This document shows positions 28,505 to 37,154 of a stretch of DNA of 64,000 nucleotides, piece by piece (position 1 is the stretch's first letter; each line of letters starts with the position of its first letter). Position numbers and translations under genes: made by a program. This DNA is from Pseudidiomarina piscicola (GTDB taxonomy: Bacteria; Pseudomonadota; Gammaproteobacteria; Enterobacterales; Alteromonadaceae), in the NCBI RefSeq assembly GCF_902806985.1, contig NZ_CADCXY010000001.1, positions 806,001 to 870,000 of the forward strand. Reading direction: 5' to 3'. The notes beneath the pieces were generated by a model. That model did not search any database. It was given only the letters and a program-made list of their open reading frames with translations, and was not told where the DNA came from.

Positions 28505-28967
28505 CAGGCCCCCTATTTGATTCTCTACTGCGCGTTCGGTGCAGCACAATAATCGTCACCACCAGCAGACTAAACAGCGCTAAGCCGATGAAGAACAATG
28601 TGTAGGCTTGCCAAGCTGGATAATGGCGAACCTTTACTGCAACGCTATTGCTAGCCACTTCTGCACTCGGCGCGATTCGAAAATAGTAATCTCCGTTACT
28701 GAAGCCAGTCAGAGTCATTTTTTCAAAGTCACCGAACCAAACGAACTCAGCGGTAATCACCGAAAAATTTGGATTCGAGCTTTGCTGTAGCACCATCCCA
28801 GGCTGTGGAGCTTGGTCGAGTGAGACCACGAAGTAGCCTTCACGGGATGATTCAGGGGCGGTAAGAGTAAAATGGGTGGTTGTGTCTTGCGCACTAACAG
28901 GTCGCGCCAACAGCGTGATGAGGAACAACAGAGCAATGTGAGTAATAAAGCCGTAACGGTTCGGCAC
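28497..28967 (-). CDS. exported protein with a beta-sandwich-like domain and C-terminal membrane anchor
   Basis: The 156 residues begin with a signal peptide (THIALLFLITLLARPVSAQ, GTG start at 28967 with AGGAAGGA upstream). A mature domain of about 85 residues follows (EGYFVVSLDQAP, GFSNGDYYFRIAPS), with the Y-F-R pattern of fibronectin type III-like domains. A TM helix at about 120-142 (YTLFFIGLALFSLLVVTIIV) then leads to a short basic cytoplasmic tail (HRTRSRESNRGPDD). The predicted topology is a periplasmic domain tethered to the inner membrane. It is the first gene of the symporter operon and overlaps the symporter by 8 bp. I do not recognise a named family. It may help present or bind the symporter substrate, but that is inference. 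Confidence 0.65.
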   Translation of the reverse strand: MPNRYGFITHIALLFLITLLARPVSAQDTTTHFTLTAPESSREGYFVVSLDQAPQPGMVLQQSSNPNFSVITAEFVWFGDFEKMTLTGFSNGDYYFRIAPSAEVASNSVAVKVRHYPAWQAYTLFFIGLALFSLLVVTIIVLHRTRSRESNRGPDD

Positions 28968-29095
28968 GATTCCTTCCTGTAGCTCTTTGTTGCTAGGCTA
29001 GCAAGCGATTAAAATCATTGCAACTTAAGGGATCTGTCTTTCGAGTTCCGTCGTATCAGGGTATGCTTATATCAGTCAACGAAAGGTCGTCCGTC

Positions 29096-29506
29096 ATGGT
29101 TTATGTCTATCTATGCAGTATGGGTGCAAACATTGCACCTGAAAAAAATTTCGCACGGGCCAAACTCCTGCTCTCTGATCTTGGTCAGGTGAACTACTCT
29201 CCTGCAGAGTACACCCGCCCCGTTGCCATCAACACTGAGCATGACTTTCTCAATGCCCTATTCCTAATACAAACAGAGCTTAGCCAGCAACAGCTTAAAC
29301 AACACTTTAATGCCATTGAAGAGACTTTAGGGCGCGATCGCTCCGACCCTCTATGTAGTGAAAAAGACCGCCCGATGGACATCGATATTCTTGGCACCTT
29401 AAGCAATGACGAAGCGCAAGCAGTATGGCTTGAGGTTCCCGACTACCTACAAAAAATGAGCACAAGCCTGAAGCCAATCGCTAATCAACTGGAGCTCACC
29501 CCATGA
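29096..29506 (+). CDS. folK: 6-hydroxymethyl-7,8-dihydropterin pyrophosphokinase-like protein (short form)
   Basis: From the ATG at 29096 (AAAGG with 9-nt spacing) the protein has 136 residues. HPPK motifs are seen: SMGANIAPEKNFARA near the start, NTEHDFLNALFLI in the middle, and the pyrophosphate/metal segment ETLGRDRSDPL followed by DRPMDIDIL, with the two aspartates that bind Mg in HPPK. The usual enzyme has about 160 residues and continues beyond DIDIL with further strands; here only about 30 residues follow. It overlaps the FolM-like reductase by 4 bp. It could be the main folate enzyme or a paralog that works on a modified pterin. A longer reading from 29018 has no family support. Confidence 0.75.
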   Translation: MVYVYLCSMGANIAPEKNFARAKLLLSDLGQVNYSPAEYTRPVAINTEHDFLNALFLIQTELSQQQLKQHFNAIEETLGRDRSDPLCSEKDRPMDIDILGTLSNDEAQAVWLEVPDYLQKMSTSLKPIANQLELTP

Positions 29507-30222
29507 CTGATTCTGTAAAGCCTGTTGCTCTTATAACCGGGGCCGGCCGACGCTTTGGCTTTGAGTTAGCGAAAGCGTTACTGGAAGAAGGCTATCGCAT
29601 TTTTGCCCATTACAATACCTCGCGTGATGGTATCGATGAATTAGAGTCGCGAGGTGCCATTGGGGTACAAGCCGACCTTACAAATCATCAAGCCGTTTTA
29701 GCACTGATTGCGACCGTTAAAGAGCAAACAAATCGCTTAGACCTGATGGTCAACAATGCTTCGGTTTTCGTTCAAAACCCCGCTGTTGACGACGACCCAA
29801 AATTATTAGCAGCGATGTTCGAAGTTCACGTGCAGGCGCCCTACTTGCTTATCACACAGCTGCGTGAGCAACTGGAAACTAGCGATAATGCCTTAGTCGT
29901 CAATATTACCGACATTTATACTGACAGCCCCTCCACGGATTACATTGCTTATTGCGCTGCCAAAGCTGGCTTAGCTAACCTGACGTTGAGCTTTGCTAAA
30001 CAACTGGCGCCAAAAGTTCGCGTTAACGGAATTCAACCGGGACCTATTTTATTTCTTCCTGAGCATGATAATGAGCACAAAAACAGCGTGCTTGCACAAA
30101 CGCCTCTTAAGGTCGAAGGCGGCTTACAGCCGATGATTCAAACCGTACGGTTTTTACGTGATAACCCGTTTATTACCGGCGAATTCATCAAGGTTGATGG
30201 CGGTCGAGCATTAAACCTATAA
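29503..30222 (+). CDS. folM: FolM-like dihydromonapterin reductase, SDR family
   Basis: This 239-residue protein is a short-chain dehydrogenase with the N-terminal TGAGRRFGFELAKALLEEGY (from residue 12). The TGxxRRxG form marks pteridine reductases, in which the second arginine binds the cofactor phosphate. It also has NNASVF and the catalytic YIAYCAAKAG (Y/K) with the preceding NITD. The end FITGEFIKVDGG is usual for the family. E. coli FolM reduces dihydromonapterin to the tetrahydro form and can replace dihydrofolate reductase in part. The four-base overlap with the HPPK-like gene suggests a two-gene pterin operon. A strong terminator follows directly. Confidence 0.85.
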   Translation: MTDSVKPVALITGAGRRFGFELAKALLEEGYRIFAHYNTSRDGIDELESRGAIGVQADLTNHQAVLALIATVKEQTNRLDLMVNNASVFVQNPAVDDDPKLLAAMFEVHVQAPYLLITQLREQLETSDNALVVNITDIYTDSPSTDYIAYCAAKAGLANLTLSFAKQLAPKVRVNGIQPGPILFLPEHDNEHKNSVLAQTPLKVEGGLQPMIQTVRFLRDNPFITGEFIKVDGGRALNL

Positions 30223-30224
30223 AA

Positions 30225-30252
30225 AAAAGCCAGGCTCTGAAGCCTGGCTTTT
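30225..30252. terminator. bidirectional intrinsic terminator between folM and acnA
   Basis: AAAAGCCAGGCT (30225-30236) and AGCCTGGCTTTT (30241-30252) form a perfect 12-bp stem with a CTGA loop. A further A-run upstream gives a T-run on the minus strand, so it can end both the pterin operon and aconitase. Confidence 0.9.
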
Positions 30253-30273
30253 AGCGTCGAGTGGAACGCTCGT

Positions 30274-32952
30274 TTAGTCCAACATCTGGCGCAGTACATA
30301 GTGGAGGATGCCACCATTTTTGTAGTACTGCAGCTCGTTATTGGTATCGATACGACATTTCACTTCAAAGGTAACCTCTGAACCATCATCTTTCTTCGCT
30401 GTAACTTTCAGCATCTGACCTGGTTTAAGGCTTTCATTAATACCCTCGATAGAAATTTGCTCATTACCGTTGAGACCATGAGCTTGCACGCCTTTGTCAT
30501 CTTCAAACTGCAGCGGCAATACGCCCATTCCAACTAGGTTAGAACGGTGAATACGCTCAAAACTTTCCGCAATAACAGCTTTCACACCTAGCAAAGTCGT
30601 ACCTTTTGCTGCCCAGTCACGGCTAGAGCCAGTACCGTATTCTTTACCGGCGAGTACCACTAAAGGCGTGTTGTCTTTTTGATACTTCATTGCTGCATCA
30701 TAAATCGACATCTGTTCGCCTGACGGAACATGAACTGTGTAGCCACCTTCCACATTATCTAGCATTTGGTTCTTGATACGGATATTTGCGAAGGTACCGC
30801 GCATCATTACTTCATGGTTACCACGGCGCGAACCATAGGAGTTAAAGTCCTTGATTGCGACACCATTTTCTTGCAAGTATTCACCAGCCGGCGCATCAGG
30901 TTTAATCGAGCCTGCGGGTGAGATGTGGTCGGTTGTGATGGAGTCGGCAAATACCGCTAATACCCGCGCATCTTCGATATCACTCATGACGGTTAACGGT
31001 TGATCGATTTCCGTGAAGTACGGCGGATTTTTAACATAGGTTGAGTCATCACTCCAACTGTAGGTTTTACCCTCACCTACCGGAATGTCTCGCCACTCGT
31101 CATCACCTTTGAATACTTCACCATATTCACGACGGAACATTTCACCATCGACAAAACTGACCGCATCCGCGATCTCTTTGCTGCTTGGCCAAATATCCTT
31201 CAAGTAAACAGGGTTGCCGTCTTGATCGTTTCCTAGCGGCTCTTTGCTTAAGTCAGTCCGTGTCGTACCGGCAAGAGCGTAGGCAACCACTAAGGGTGGC
31301 GACGCCAGCCAGTTGGCTTGTACTTCAGAGTGCACGCGGCCTTCAAAGTTGCGGTTACCAGAGAGCACCGACGATACCGTCAAATCACCCTCTTTAATTG
31401 CCGCGCTAATTTCCTCGGGCAGCGGGCCCGAGTTACCGATACAGGTGGTACAGCCATAACCAACAAGGTTAAAACCTAATTTATCGAGGTAAGGCGTGAA
31501 CCCAGCTTTGGCTAAGTAATCGGTCACAACTTTTGAACCTGGCGCCAGTGATGACTTCACCCAAGGTTTACGCATTAGGCCTTTTTCTACGGCCTTCTTC
31601 GCCACTAAACCTGCTGCCATCAGTACACTCGGGTTCGAGGTGTTGGTACACGACGTAATCGCCGCAATCACCACATCGCCATGCGATAAATTGTAATCGG
31701 TGCCAGGTACCGGAACTTTTTTGTCTTTTTCACTCGCTTGCCCTGACTGCTCAAGAATCAAGTCAAAGTTCGCACCTAACTGTGGCATTGCAACACGGTC
31801 TTGAGGACGCTTAGGTCCCGCAAGAGAAGCCTCAACCGAGCCCAAGTCAAGCTCCATAGAGTCGGTAAACTCTGGTTCTTTACCAGTTTCTCGCCACATG
31901 CCTTGTGCTTTGCTGTAGGCCTCGACTAAATCAATGGTTTCTTGTTCACGTCCTGACAGCTCAAGATAACGCAAGGTTTCTTGGTCAACTGGGAAGAAAC
32001 CACAGGTTGCACCATACTCTGGCGCCATATTAGCAATGGTCGCACGGTCGGCCAATGGCAGATTATCAAGGCCAGGACCATAAAATTCGACAAATTTTCC
32101 GACCACGCCATGTTTACGCAGCATTTGGGTTACGGTTAACACCAAGTCTGTCGCTGTCACGCCCTCAGGCAGCTTCCCGGTAAGGCGGAAACCGACAACT
32201 TCAGGAATGAGCATCGAAATCGGCTGACCAAGCATAGCCGCTTCGGCTTCAATGCCACCCACACCCCAGCCCAAAACACCAAGGCCATTGATCATTGTGG
32301 TGTGCGAATCGGTGCCGACGAGCGTGTCTGGCATCACATAGGTTTTACCGTCTTGTTCTTTGGTCCAAGCGACTTTGGCTAAATATTCCAAATTAACCTG
32401 GTGGCAGATACCTGTGCCTGGCGGTACTACGCGGAAGTTTTCAAAGGCACTTTGGCCCCAGCGCAGAAACTGGTAGCGCTCGAAGTTACGCTCCATTTCA
32501 ATTCTAACGTTTTCTTTAAACGCTTCTGGAGAGGCAAACTTGTCGACCATTACCGAGTGGTCGATGACCAAATCGACGGCCGATAGTGGATTAATTTGTT
32601 CAGGATCTTGCCCTGCTTTGGCCACCGCATCGCGCATTGCCGCTAAGTCGACAATTGCCGGTACGCCAGTAAAGTCTTGCATTAAGACGCGCGCTGGACG
32701 GTATTGTATCTCTCGATCTGACTTTCGTTCAGCTAACCAGTGTGCAATCGCCTCGATATCGTCGGGCACCACGGTGTCGCCATCTTCGTTGCGCAGTAAA
32801 TTTTCTAGCAACACTTTCATCGACGTCGGTAATTTATCGACATCGCCAATATCTTTAAGCTGTTCAGCAGCTTTCGGTAAGCTGTGATAATGATAGGTTT
32901 TACCGTTTACTTCTAACGTACTTAACGTTTTCAAGCTGTCGTTACTCGACAT
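30274..32952 (-). CDS. acnA: aconitate hydratase AcnA
   Basis: This TCA-cycle enzyme converts citrate to isocitrate with a [4Fe-4S] cluster. The 892 residues match E. coli AcnA (891) and the IRP-type layout of aconitase domains 1-3 followed by the C-terminal swivel domain 4. Cluster ligands appear in [18 protein letters not shown] (Cys near 434) and [17 protein letters not shown] (two cysteines near 499 and 502). The active-site loop [17 protein letters not shown] is in domain 4. The ATG is preceded by AAAGGAG. IRP-type aconitases can bind mRNA in their apo form, which is established for the family and not shown here. A 209-bp gap to the divergent PAS-GGDEF gene holds the promoters. Confidence 0.97.
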   Translation of the reverse strand: MSSNDSLKTLSTLEVNGKTYHYHSLPKAAEQLKDIGDVDKLPTSMKVLLENLLRNEDGDTVVPDDIEAIAHWLAERKSDREIQYRPARVLMQDFTGVPAIVDLAAMRDAVAKAGQDPEQINPLSAVDLVIDHSVMVDKFASPEAFKENVRIEMERNFERYQFLRWGQSAFENFRVVPPGTGICHQVNLEYLAKVAWTKEQDGKTYVMPDTLVGTDSHTTMINGLGVLGWGVGGIEAEAAMLGQPISMLIPEVVGFRLTGKLPEGVTATDLVLTVTQMLRKHGVVGKFVEFYGPGLDNLPLADRATIANMAPEYGATCGFFPVDQETLRYLELSGREQETIDLVEAYSKAQGMWRETGKEPEFTDSMELDLGSVEASLAGPKRPQDRVAMPQLGANFDLILEQSGQASEKDKKVPVPGTDYNLSHGDVVIAAITSCTNTSNPSVLMAAGLVAKKAVEKGLMRKPWVKSSLAPGSKVVTDYLAKAGFTPYLDKLGFNLVGYGCTTCIGNSGPLPEEISAAIKEGDLTVSSVLSGNRNFEGRVHSEVQANWLASPPLVVAYALAGTTRTDLSKEPLGNDQDGNPVYLKDIWPSSKEIADAVSFVDGEMFRREYGEVFKGDDEWRDIPVGEGKTYSWSDDSTYVKNPPYFTEIDQPLTVMSDIEDARVLAVFADSITTDHISPAGSIKPDAPAGEYLQENGVAIKDFNSYGSRRGNHEVMMRGTFANIRIKNQMLDNVEGGYTVHVPSGEQMSIYDAAMKYQKDNTPLVVLAGKEYGTGSSRDWAAKGTTLLGVKAVIAESFERIHRSNLVGMGVLPLQFEDDKGVQAHGLNGNEQISIEGINESLKPGQMLKVTAKKDDGSEVTFEVKCRIDTNNELQYYKNGGILHYVLRQMLD

Positions 32953-33161
32953 GGCTTACTCCTTTATCCAACGATACATCCCCTAAGCTTAGCCGCAAAA
33001 GTGCGGTTCAGCCATAGCGCGTAGTTATATTCACTATGGGATCTTAGACCACAAAGATCAACTGATAACGCCCTGTTACAGCACTCAATTGCCATGCTTT
33101 CGCTTTTGGTCAAGATGATGTTATAAAGTGACTTAACAATTTAGCCAACATTAAGCTAACT

Positions 33162-34055
33162 ATGCCGCATATAAACCTGCAGAAAATAGCCGCATTGGGC
33201 CAATATATGGATCTTCTCTTGGACGCAATATGTGTGGTCGATGAGCAAGGTCGCTTTGTCTATATCAGTGCTGGCGGTGAGCGTGTGTTTGGCTATCCGC
33301 CGGAAGAAATGATTGGTAAGTCAATGTTTGAGTTTATTCACCCAGAAGACCATGAAGCCACGCGGGCTGTTGCTGCAGAAATCATGGCTGGAGAGCACAA
33401 AGTTGACTTTAAAAACCGCTATATTCGTAAAAACGGTGAGGTTGCCTATCTCTTGTGGTCGGCACGTTATTCTGCGGCCGATCAAAGTCGTATAGCGGTT
33501 GCGCGGGATATCACGCAACAGCATCATGCTGCCCAAGAACGGGAACAACTGCTGCTGCGTCTTGAGCAGCTTGCCCACTTTGATCCGCTTACTGGCTTAC
33601 CGAATCGCAGTTTTTTTTATTCTCGCGCCGAACAAGCACTTGCGCATTCCGAGAACATCGCTGTCGCATACATTGACTTAGATCGCTTCAAAGAAATTAA
33701 TGACCAGCACGGTCACGCCGTTGGTGATCAGGTATTAAGCGCTGCCGCCCAGCGCCTGCGCGACAATATACGTAGCCACGACACTCTGGCACGCCTTGGC
33801 GGTGATGAGTTTGTGGTTCTTTTCGAACGCATACAAAACCCAGAGGATGCTGTGCTTATCGCCAATAAACTCAATGAGTCGCTGGCTGAAACGATCCACG
33901 TCGCTGACGGCGAGTTTCAAATCGATGCCAGCGTTGGTATCGCTTTCGCCGGCCTCCACGGTAAAGATTTAGAGGTGCTGTTGCAGTTGGCTGACCAAGC
34001 AATGTACCAAGCCAAACGGCTCGGTAGTCATTGCGCGATGCTCGCAGCGTGTTAA
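33162..34055 (+). CDS. PAS-GGDEF diguanylate cyclase
   Basis: A 297-residue cytoplasmic protein with a PAS domain (about 15-120; VDEQGRFVYISAGGERVFGY, DHEATRAVAAEIMAG, the RNGEV-like IRKNGEVAYLLW and a closing VARDITQQ). A coiled linker leads into a GGDEF domain (137-297) with DPLTGLPNRSFF, the active site RLGGDEFVV (213-217) and an intact inhibitory I-site RSHD at 204-207. It should make c-di-GMP and be product-inhibited; the PAS ligand is unknown. It lacks TM segments. It is divergent from aconitase and starts about 210 bp from it. Beginning of the c-di-GMP-rich part of the window. Confidence 0.92.
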   Translation: MPHINLQKIAALGQYMDLLLDAICVVDEQGRFVYISAGGERVFGYPPEEMIGKSMFEFIHPEDHEATRAVAAEIMAGEHKVDFKNRYIRKNGEVAYLLWSARYSAADQSRIAVARDITQQHHAAQEREQLLLRLEQLAHFDPLTGLPNRSFFYSRAEQALAHSENIAVAYIDLDRFKEINDQHGHAVGDQVLSAAAQRLRDNIRSHDTLARLGGDEFVVLFERIQNPEDAVLIANKLNESLAETIHVADGEFQIDASVGIAFAGLHGKDLEVLLQLADQAMYQAKRLGSHCAMLAAC

Positions 34056-34095
34056 CTCTCATCTCTGAAACTTGGTAATTTCTCTTAATCGTCTA

Positions 34096-34123
34096 TTGTC
34101 GAGTGGGTCTAGCACCTTATAAT
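34096..34123 (+). promoter_or_regulatory. sigma-70 promoter of tesB
   Basis: TTGTCG at 34096-34101 and TATAAT at 34118-34123 are separated by 16 bp, and lie about 32 bp before the tesB start. The -10 box is a perfect consensus match. Called by inspection. Confidence 0.6.
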
Positions 34124-34154
34124 AGCCCAATAGATCCCGAGCTAAGGAACACTC

Positions 34155-35021
34155 ATGAGCCAAGTTTTAGACGATTTGCTAGATTTACTGCGCTTAGAAA
34201 CAATTGAAAACGGAATTTACCGTGGCCAAAGTCAAGATTTAGGATTTGGAGCGGTGTTCGGCGGACAAGTGATCGGTCAAGCTCTATCGGCAGCAAAAGA
34301 AAGCTTACCTGAAGATCGAAAGGTTCACTCTCTTCATTCGTATTTTTTACGCCCTGGTGATGCGCAAAAGCCGATCATTTATGATGTTGAGAATGTCCGT
34401 GATGGTAAGAGTTTTTCGACCCGTCGAGTGAAAGCCGTGCAATACGGCAAGCCGATTTTTTACATGACCGCATCGTTTCAAATCGATGAACCTGGATTCG
34501 AACATCAAGATACCATGCCGAGTGTTCCAGGCCCTGAAGGACTAGTGTCCGACATCGATATTTATCGTGAACATGCCGACTTAATTCCGGCAAAGATTCG
34601 TAATAAATTCATTTCTGAAAAACCGATAGAAATGCGCTTTGTTACCGCTAACAATCCGTTTAAACCTAAAGTAGATGAGCCGAAACGCTATGTTTGGATC
34701 AAAGCCAATGGCGAAATGCCAAACGACCCACGCATTCATAAATACTTATTAGCTTACGCCTCTGACTTTAACTTCTTACCGACCGCACTGCAGCCTCACG
34801 GCGCAAGTTTCGCCCAACCCGACATGCAAATGGCGACCATCGATCATTCCATGTGGTTCCACAAAGACTTTCGCCTAGATGATTGGATTTTATACGCCAT
34901 TGATAGTCCGGTTGCCTGTGGTGCCCGCGGCTTGGTACGCGGTCAGTTCTTCACGCGCGACGGCGTACTGGTGGCCTCCACCGCCCAAGAGGGCGTTATG
35001 CGCAAACATGTCAAGAAGTAA
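34155..35021 (+). CDS. tesB: acyl-CoA thioesterase II
   Basis: TesB hydrolyses medium- and long-chain acyl-CoA in the cytoplasm. The 288 residues (E. coli 286) form a double hotdog fold. The family start [19 protein letters not shown] and [18 protein letters not shown] are both present. The core [18 protein letters not shown] and [10 protein letters not shown] follow, and the C-terminal active-site segment reads [19 protein letters not shown] with the catalytic Asp of this family. The end block [19 protein letters not shown] is typical. The gene has its own promoter and a downstream terminator, so it is transcribed alone. Confidence 0.95.
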   Translation: MSQVLDDLLDLLRLETIENGIYRGQSQDLGFGAVFGGQVIGQALSAAKESLPEDRKVHSLHSYFLRPGDAQKPIIYDVENVRDGKSFSTRRVKAVQYGKPIFYMTASFQIDEPGFEHQDTMPSVPGPEGLVSDIDIYREHADLIPAKIRNKFISEKPIEMRFVTANNPFKPKVDEPKRYVWIKANGEMPNDPRIHKYLLAYASDFNFLPTALQPHGASFAQPDMQMATIDHSMWFHKDFRLDDWILYAIDSPVACGARGLVRGQFFTRDGVLVASTAQEGVMRKHVKK

Positions 35022-35035
35022 GCGTTCATACAAAA

Positions 35036-35055
35036 AAGCCCGCAATCGCGGGCTT
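35036..35055. terminator. bidirectional intrinsic terminator between tesB and nupC
   Basis: AAGCCCGC (35036-35043) and GCGGGCTT (35048-35055) form a perfect 8-bp stem with loop AATC; the A-run just upstream gives a T-run for the minus strand nupC transcript. Confidence 0.8.
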
Positions 35056-35074
35056 CGTGGACTTATTGTAATAC

Positions 35075-36319
35075 CTAGGAAATACTGAAGAAGAAGCCTG
35101 CGATAGCAGCGCTCATCATATTGGCGAGCGTTGCTGCGAGCAGAGCGCGCAAGCCAAGACGGGCGATGTCGTGGCGGCGACTTGGGGCCATGCCGCCTAG
35201 TCCGCCGAGTAAAATGGCAATGGACGAGAAGTTAGCAAAACCACAAAGCACGAAGGTAATAATAACCTGGCTATGGGCACTGAGCTGATCTCGATAATTG
35301 ACAAAATCGAGGTAGGCAACGAATTCATTAATGACCAATTTCTGCCCGATAAAGCTTCCTGCTAGTTGCGCTTCGTCCCAACTTACGCCTAGCACATAAG
35401 CAATCGGCTGAAACACATAACCGAACACTTCCTGCAGCGATAAACTTGGATAACCGAACCAGCCGCCAACCCAGCCAAACAAGCCGTTAATCAAGGCTAT
35501 CAATGCCACGAATGCAATCAACATTGCACCTACATTAATGGCCAGTTGAACACCACTCGAAGCACCAGCGGCTGCCGCATCAATAACGTTAACAGAGCGA
35601 TCTTCAACCTCGATATCGCCGGCCTTTTGCGCATCGCTACCTTCGATAATACTTTCGATATCTTCGCGCGGTTTATCCAGCTCAGGAATGATGATCTTCG
35701 CCATCATTAAGCCTGCCGGAGCCGCCATGAAACTAGCAGCAATTAAATATTTAAGTTCAACGCCAACACCAGCATAGCCAGCTAACACTGAGCCTGAAAC
35801 CGAACACATGCCACCAACCATTACCGCGAATAGCTCTGAACGGGTCATGCTACGTATAAAAGGCCGCACCATCATTGGTGCTTCGGTTTGACCGACAAAT
35901 ATGTTGGCTGCCGCCGACATCGACTCAGGGCGGCTACTACCAATTACTTTTTGCAGAGAACCACCGAGAATTTTGATGATCCACTTCATAATGCCTAAGT
36001 AATATAAGACAGAGATTAACGACGAGAAGAAAACAATGACACTTAACACACGGATCGCAAAAACAAAGCCAAAGTCATCGGATGCGAGCCCACCAAACAT
36101 AAAGTCGATACCGGCATCGGTAAAGGAGATGATATTTGCTACCCCTGACGCCACTGCGTAAAGCACTTCTTGACCAAAAGGAACATATAAAACAAAGGCA
36201 CCCAGCGCCAGTTGAATGGCGAAAGCTCCACCGACGGTGCGCCAGCGGATGCTTTTACGACTCGTTGAGAAAGCAATGGCGATAAGAAACAGAATGGCGA
36301 TGCCAAAAAAACTATTCAT
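35075..36319 (-). CDS. nupC: concentrative nucleoside transporter (CNT family, NupC-like)
   Basis: This 414-residue polytopic protein imports nucleosides using a sodium or proton gradient. CNT blocks are clear: the N-terminal [20 protein letters not shown] and [15 protein letters not shown]. The carrier motifs are [33 protein letters not shown] and the C-terminal [31 protein letters not shown] follows near the end. The GQTEAP and NEF motifs contact the nucleoside in structural work on the family. It follows udk by 27 bp on the same strand, so uptake and phosphorylation of uridine/cytidine are likely co-expressed. It is similar in size to NupC of enterobacteria (400). Confidence 0.94.
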   Translation of the reverse strand: MNSFFGIAILFLIAIAFSTSRKSIRWRTVGGAFAIQLALGAFVLYVPFGQEVLYAVASGVANIISFTDAGIDFMFGGLASDDFGFVFAIRVLSVIVFFSSLISVLYYLGIMKWIIKILGGSLQKVIGSSRPESMSAAANIFVGQTEAPMMVRPFIRSMTRSELFAVMVGGMCSVSGSVLAGYAGVGVELKYLIAASFMAAPAGLMMAKIIIPELDKPREDIESIIEGSDAQKAGDIEVEDRSVNVIDAAAAGASSGVQLAINVGAMLIAFVALIALINGLFGWVGGWFGYPSLSLQEVFGYVFQPIAYVLGVSWDEAQLAGSFIGQKLVINEFVAYLDFVNYRDQLSAHSQVIITFVLCGFANFSSIAILLGGLGGMAPSRRHDIARLGLRALLAATLANMMSAAIAGFFFSIS

Positions 36320-36346
36320 AAGTTTGACCGTGTTTGTTGTTAGCTC

Positions 36347-36994
36347 TTACTCCGCCAGTAACTGACGGATTTTCGATTTTATTAGGTCGATAGCGATCTC
36401 ATTTTGACCGCCGCGAGTGACTACCAAGTCGGCAAACTGCTTCGACGGTAGAATAAACTCAAAGAATGCTGGACGCACCGTTTCTTCATACTGCTCGGCA
36501 ACGGACTGAATGGTTCTGCCCCGCTCTTCTACATCTCGAGTCACTCGGCGTAATAGGCATACATCAAGTGGTGTATCCATAAACACCGAGATATCAAATA
36601 ACTTACGCAAATGTGGATCGTGGAGCAACAATATCCCTTCCACCATGATGACCCGACCGGTTTGAACTTTTATTGTTTCATCTGTGCGCGTATGCGTTTT
36701 ATAGCTGTATTGCGGCATCTCCACCGCCTGTCCAGCACGCAACTGCTCTAGATGCTTGACTAACAGTTCGTGTTCAAAGGCTGACGGATGGTCGTAGTTG
36801 GTAAGCTGTCGTTGTTCAAAGGTTAAGTGGCTTTGATCTCGATAGTAAGCATCCTCTGCCAAGATGGCGATGCCGTTACCGCCAACCTCCGCGACCAGCT
36901 CTTGGTAAACTGTTGACGCAAATAAGCTTTTACCCGACGCTGAGGCACCAGCGATGGCTATAATGGTCGTTTTTCCCACACTCAAATTCTTCAT
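36347..36994 (-). CDS. udk: uridine kinase
   Basis: Uridine kinase salvages uridine and cytidine to their monophosphates. From the ATG at 36994 (AGG upstream; a TTG-initiated reading from 37015 would add seven residues) it has 215 residues, close to E. coli Udk (213). The P-loop IAIAGASASGKSLFA (near 11-25) is followed by the Udk-typical EDAYYRD. YDHPSAFEHELLVKHL is next, then the substrate segment PQYSYKTHTRT and VEGILLLHD, with RRVTRDVEERGRT near 160. It is the first gene of the udk-nupC operon and divergent from the M16 protease; their shared region has an inverted repeat. Confidence 0.94.
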   Translation of the reverse strand: MKNLSVGKTTIIAIAGASASGKSLFASTVYQELVAEVGGNGIAILAEDAYYRDQSHLTFEQRQLTNYDHPSAFEHELLVKHLEQLRAGQAVEMPQYSYKTHTRTDETIKVQTGRVIMVEGILLLHDPHLRKLFDISVFMDTPLDVCLLRRVTRDVEERGRTIQSVAEQYEETVRPAFFEFILPSKQFADLVVTRGGQNEIAIDLIKSKIRQLLAE

Positions 36995-37047
36995 TTGCCT
37001 AATAACAGCGTGCAATTATCCTTGATTCGTCCACTAATTGGAAGCGT

Positions 37048-37074
37048 TGTAACAGATTGACCACGCTTGTTACA
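37048..37074. promoter_or_regulatory. inverted repeat TGTAACA-N13-TGTTACA between udk and the M16 protease
   Basis: TGTAACA at 37048-37054 and TGTTACA at 37068-37074 are perfect inverted arms whose starts are 20 bp apart, about two helical turns, as for a dimeric regulator. The same halves can also be read as direct repeats (TTGTnACA). It lies in the 160-bp region between divergent genes. No regulator is named. Confidence 0.45.
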
Positions 37075-37154
37075 TTTTCTTACCTTACACAAGATTACAA
37101 CACTAACGCACTGCTCTATCATCATTGGGTTAAAACACTAAATGGAAGAGAGCT

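Noticed and set aside
28505-28549. 15-residue N-terminal extension of the sodium symporter
   Set aside because: It lies within the preceding gene, has no family resemblance, and the ATG at 28504 has its own ribosome binding site.
32999-33007. AAGTGCGGT, identical to the Haemophilus DNA uptake 9-mer, upstream of acnA
   Set aside because: I noticed a single copy only, in a CCGCA/TGCGG hairpin; uptake signals are frequent genome-wide, so this is taken as chance.
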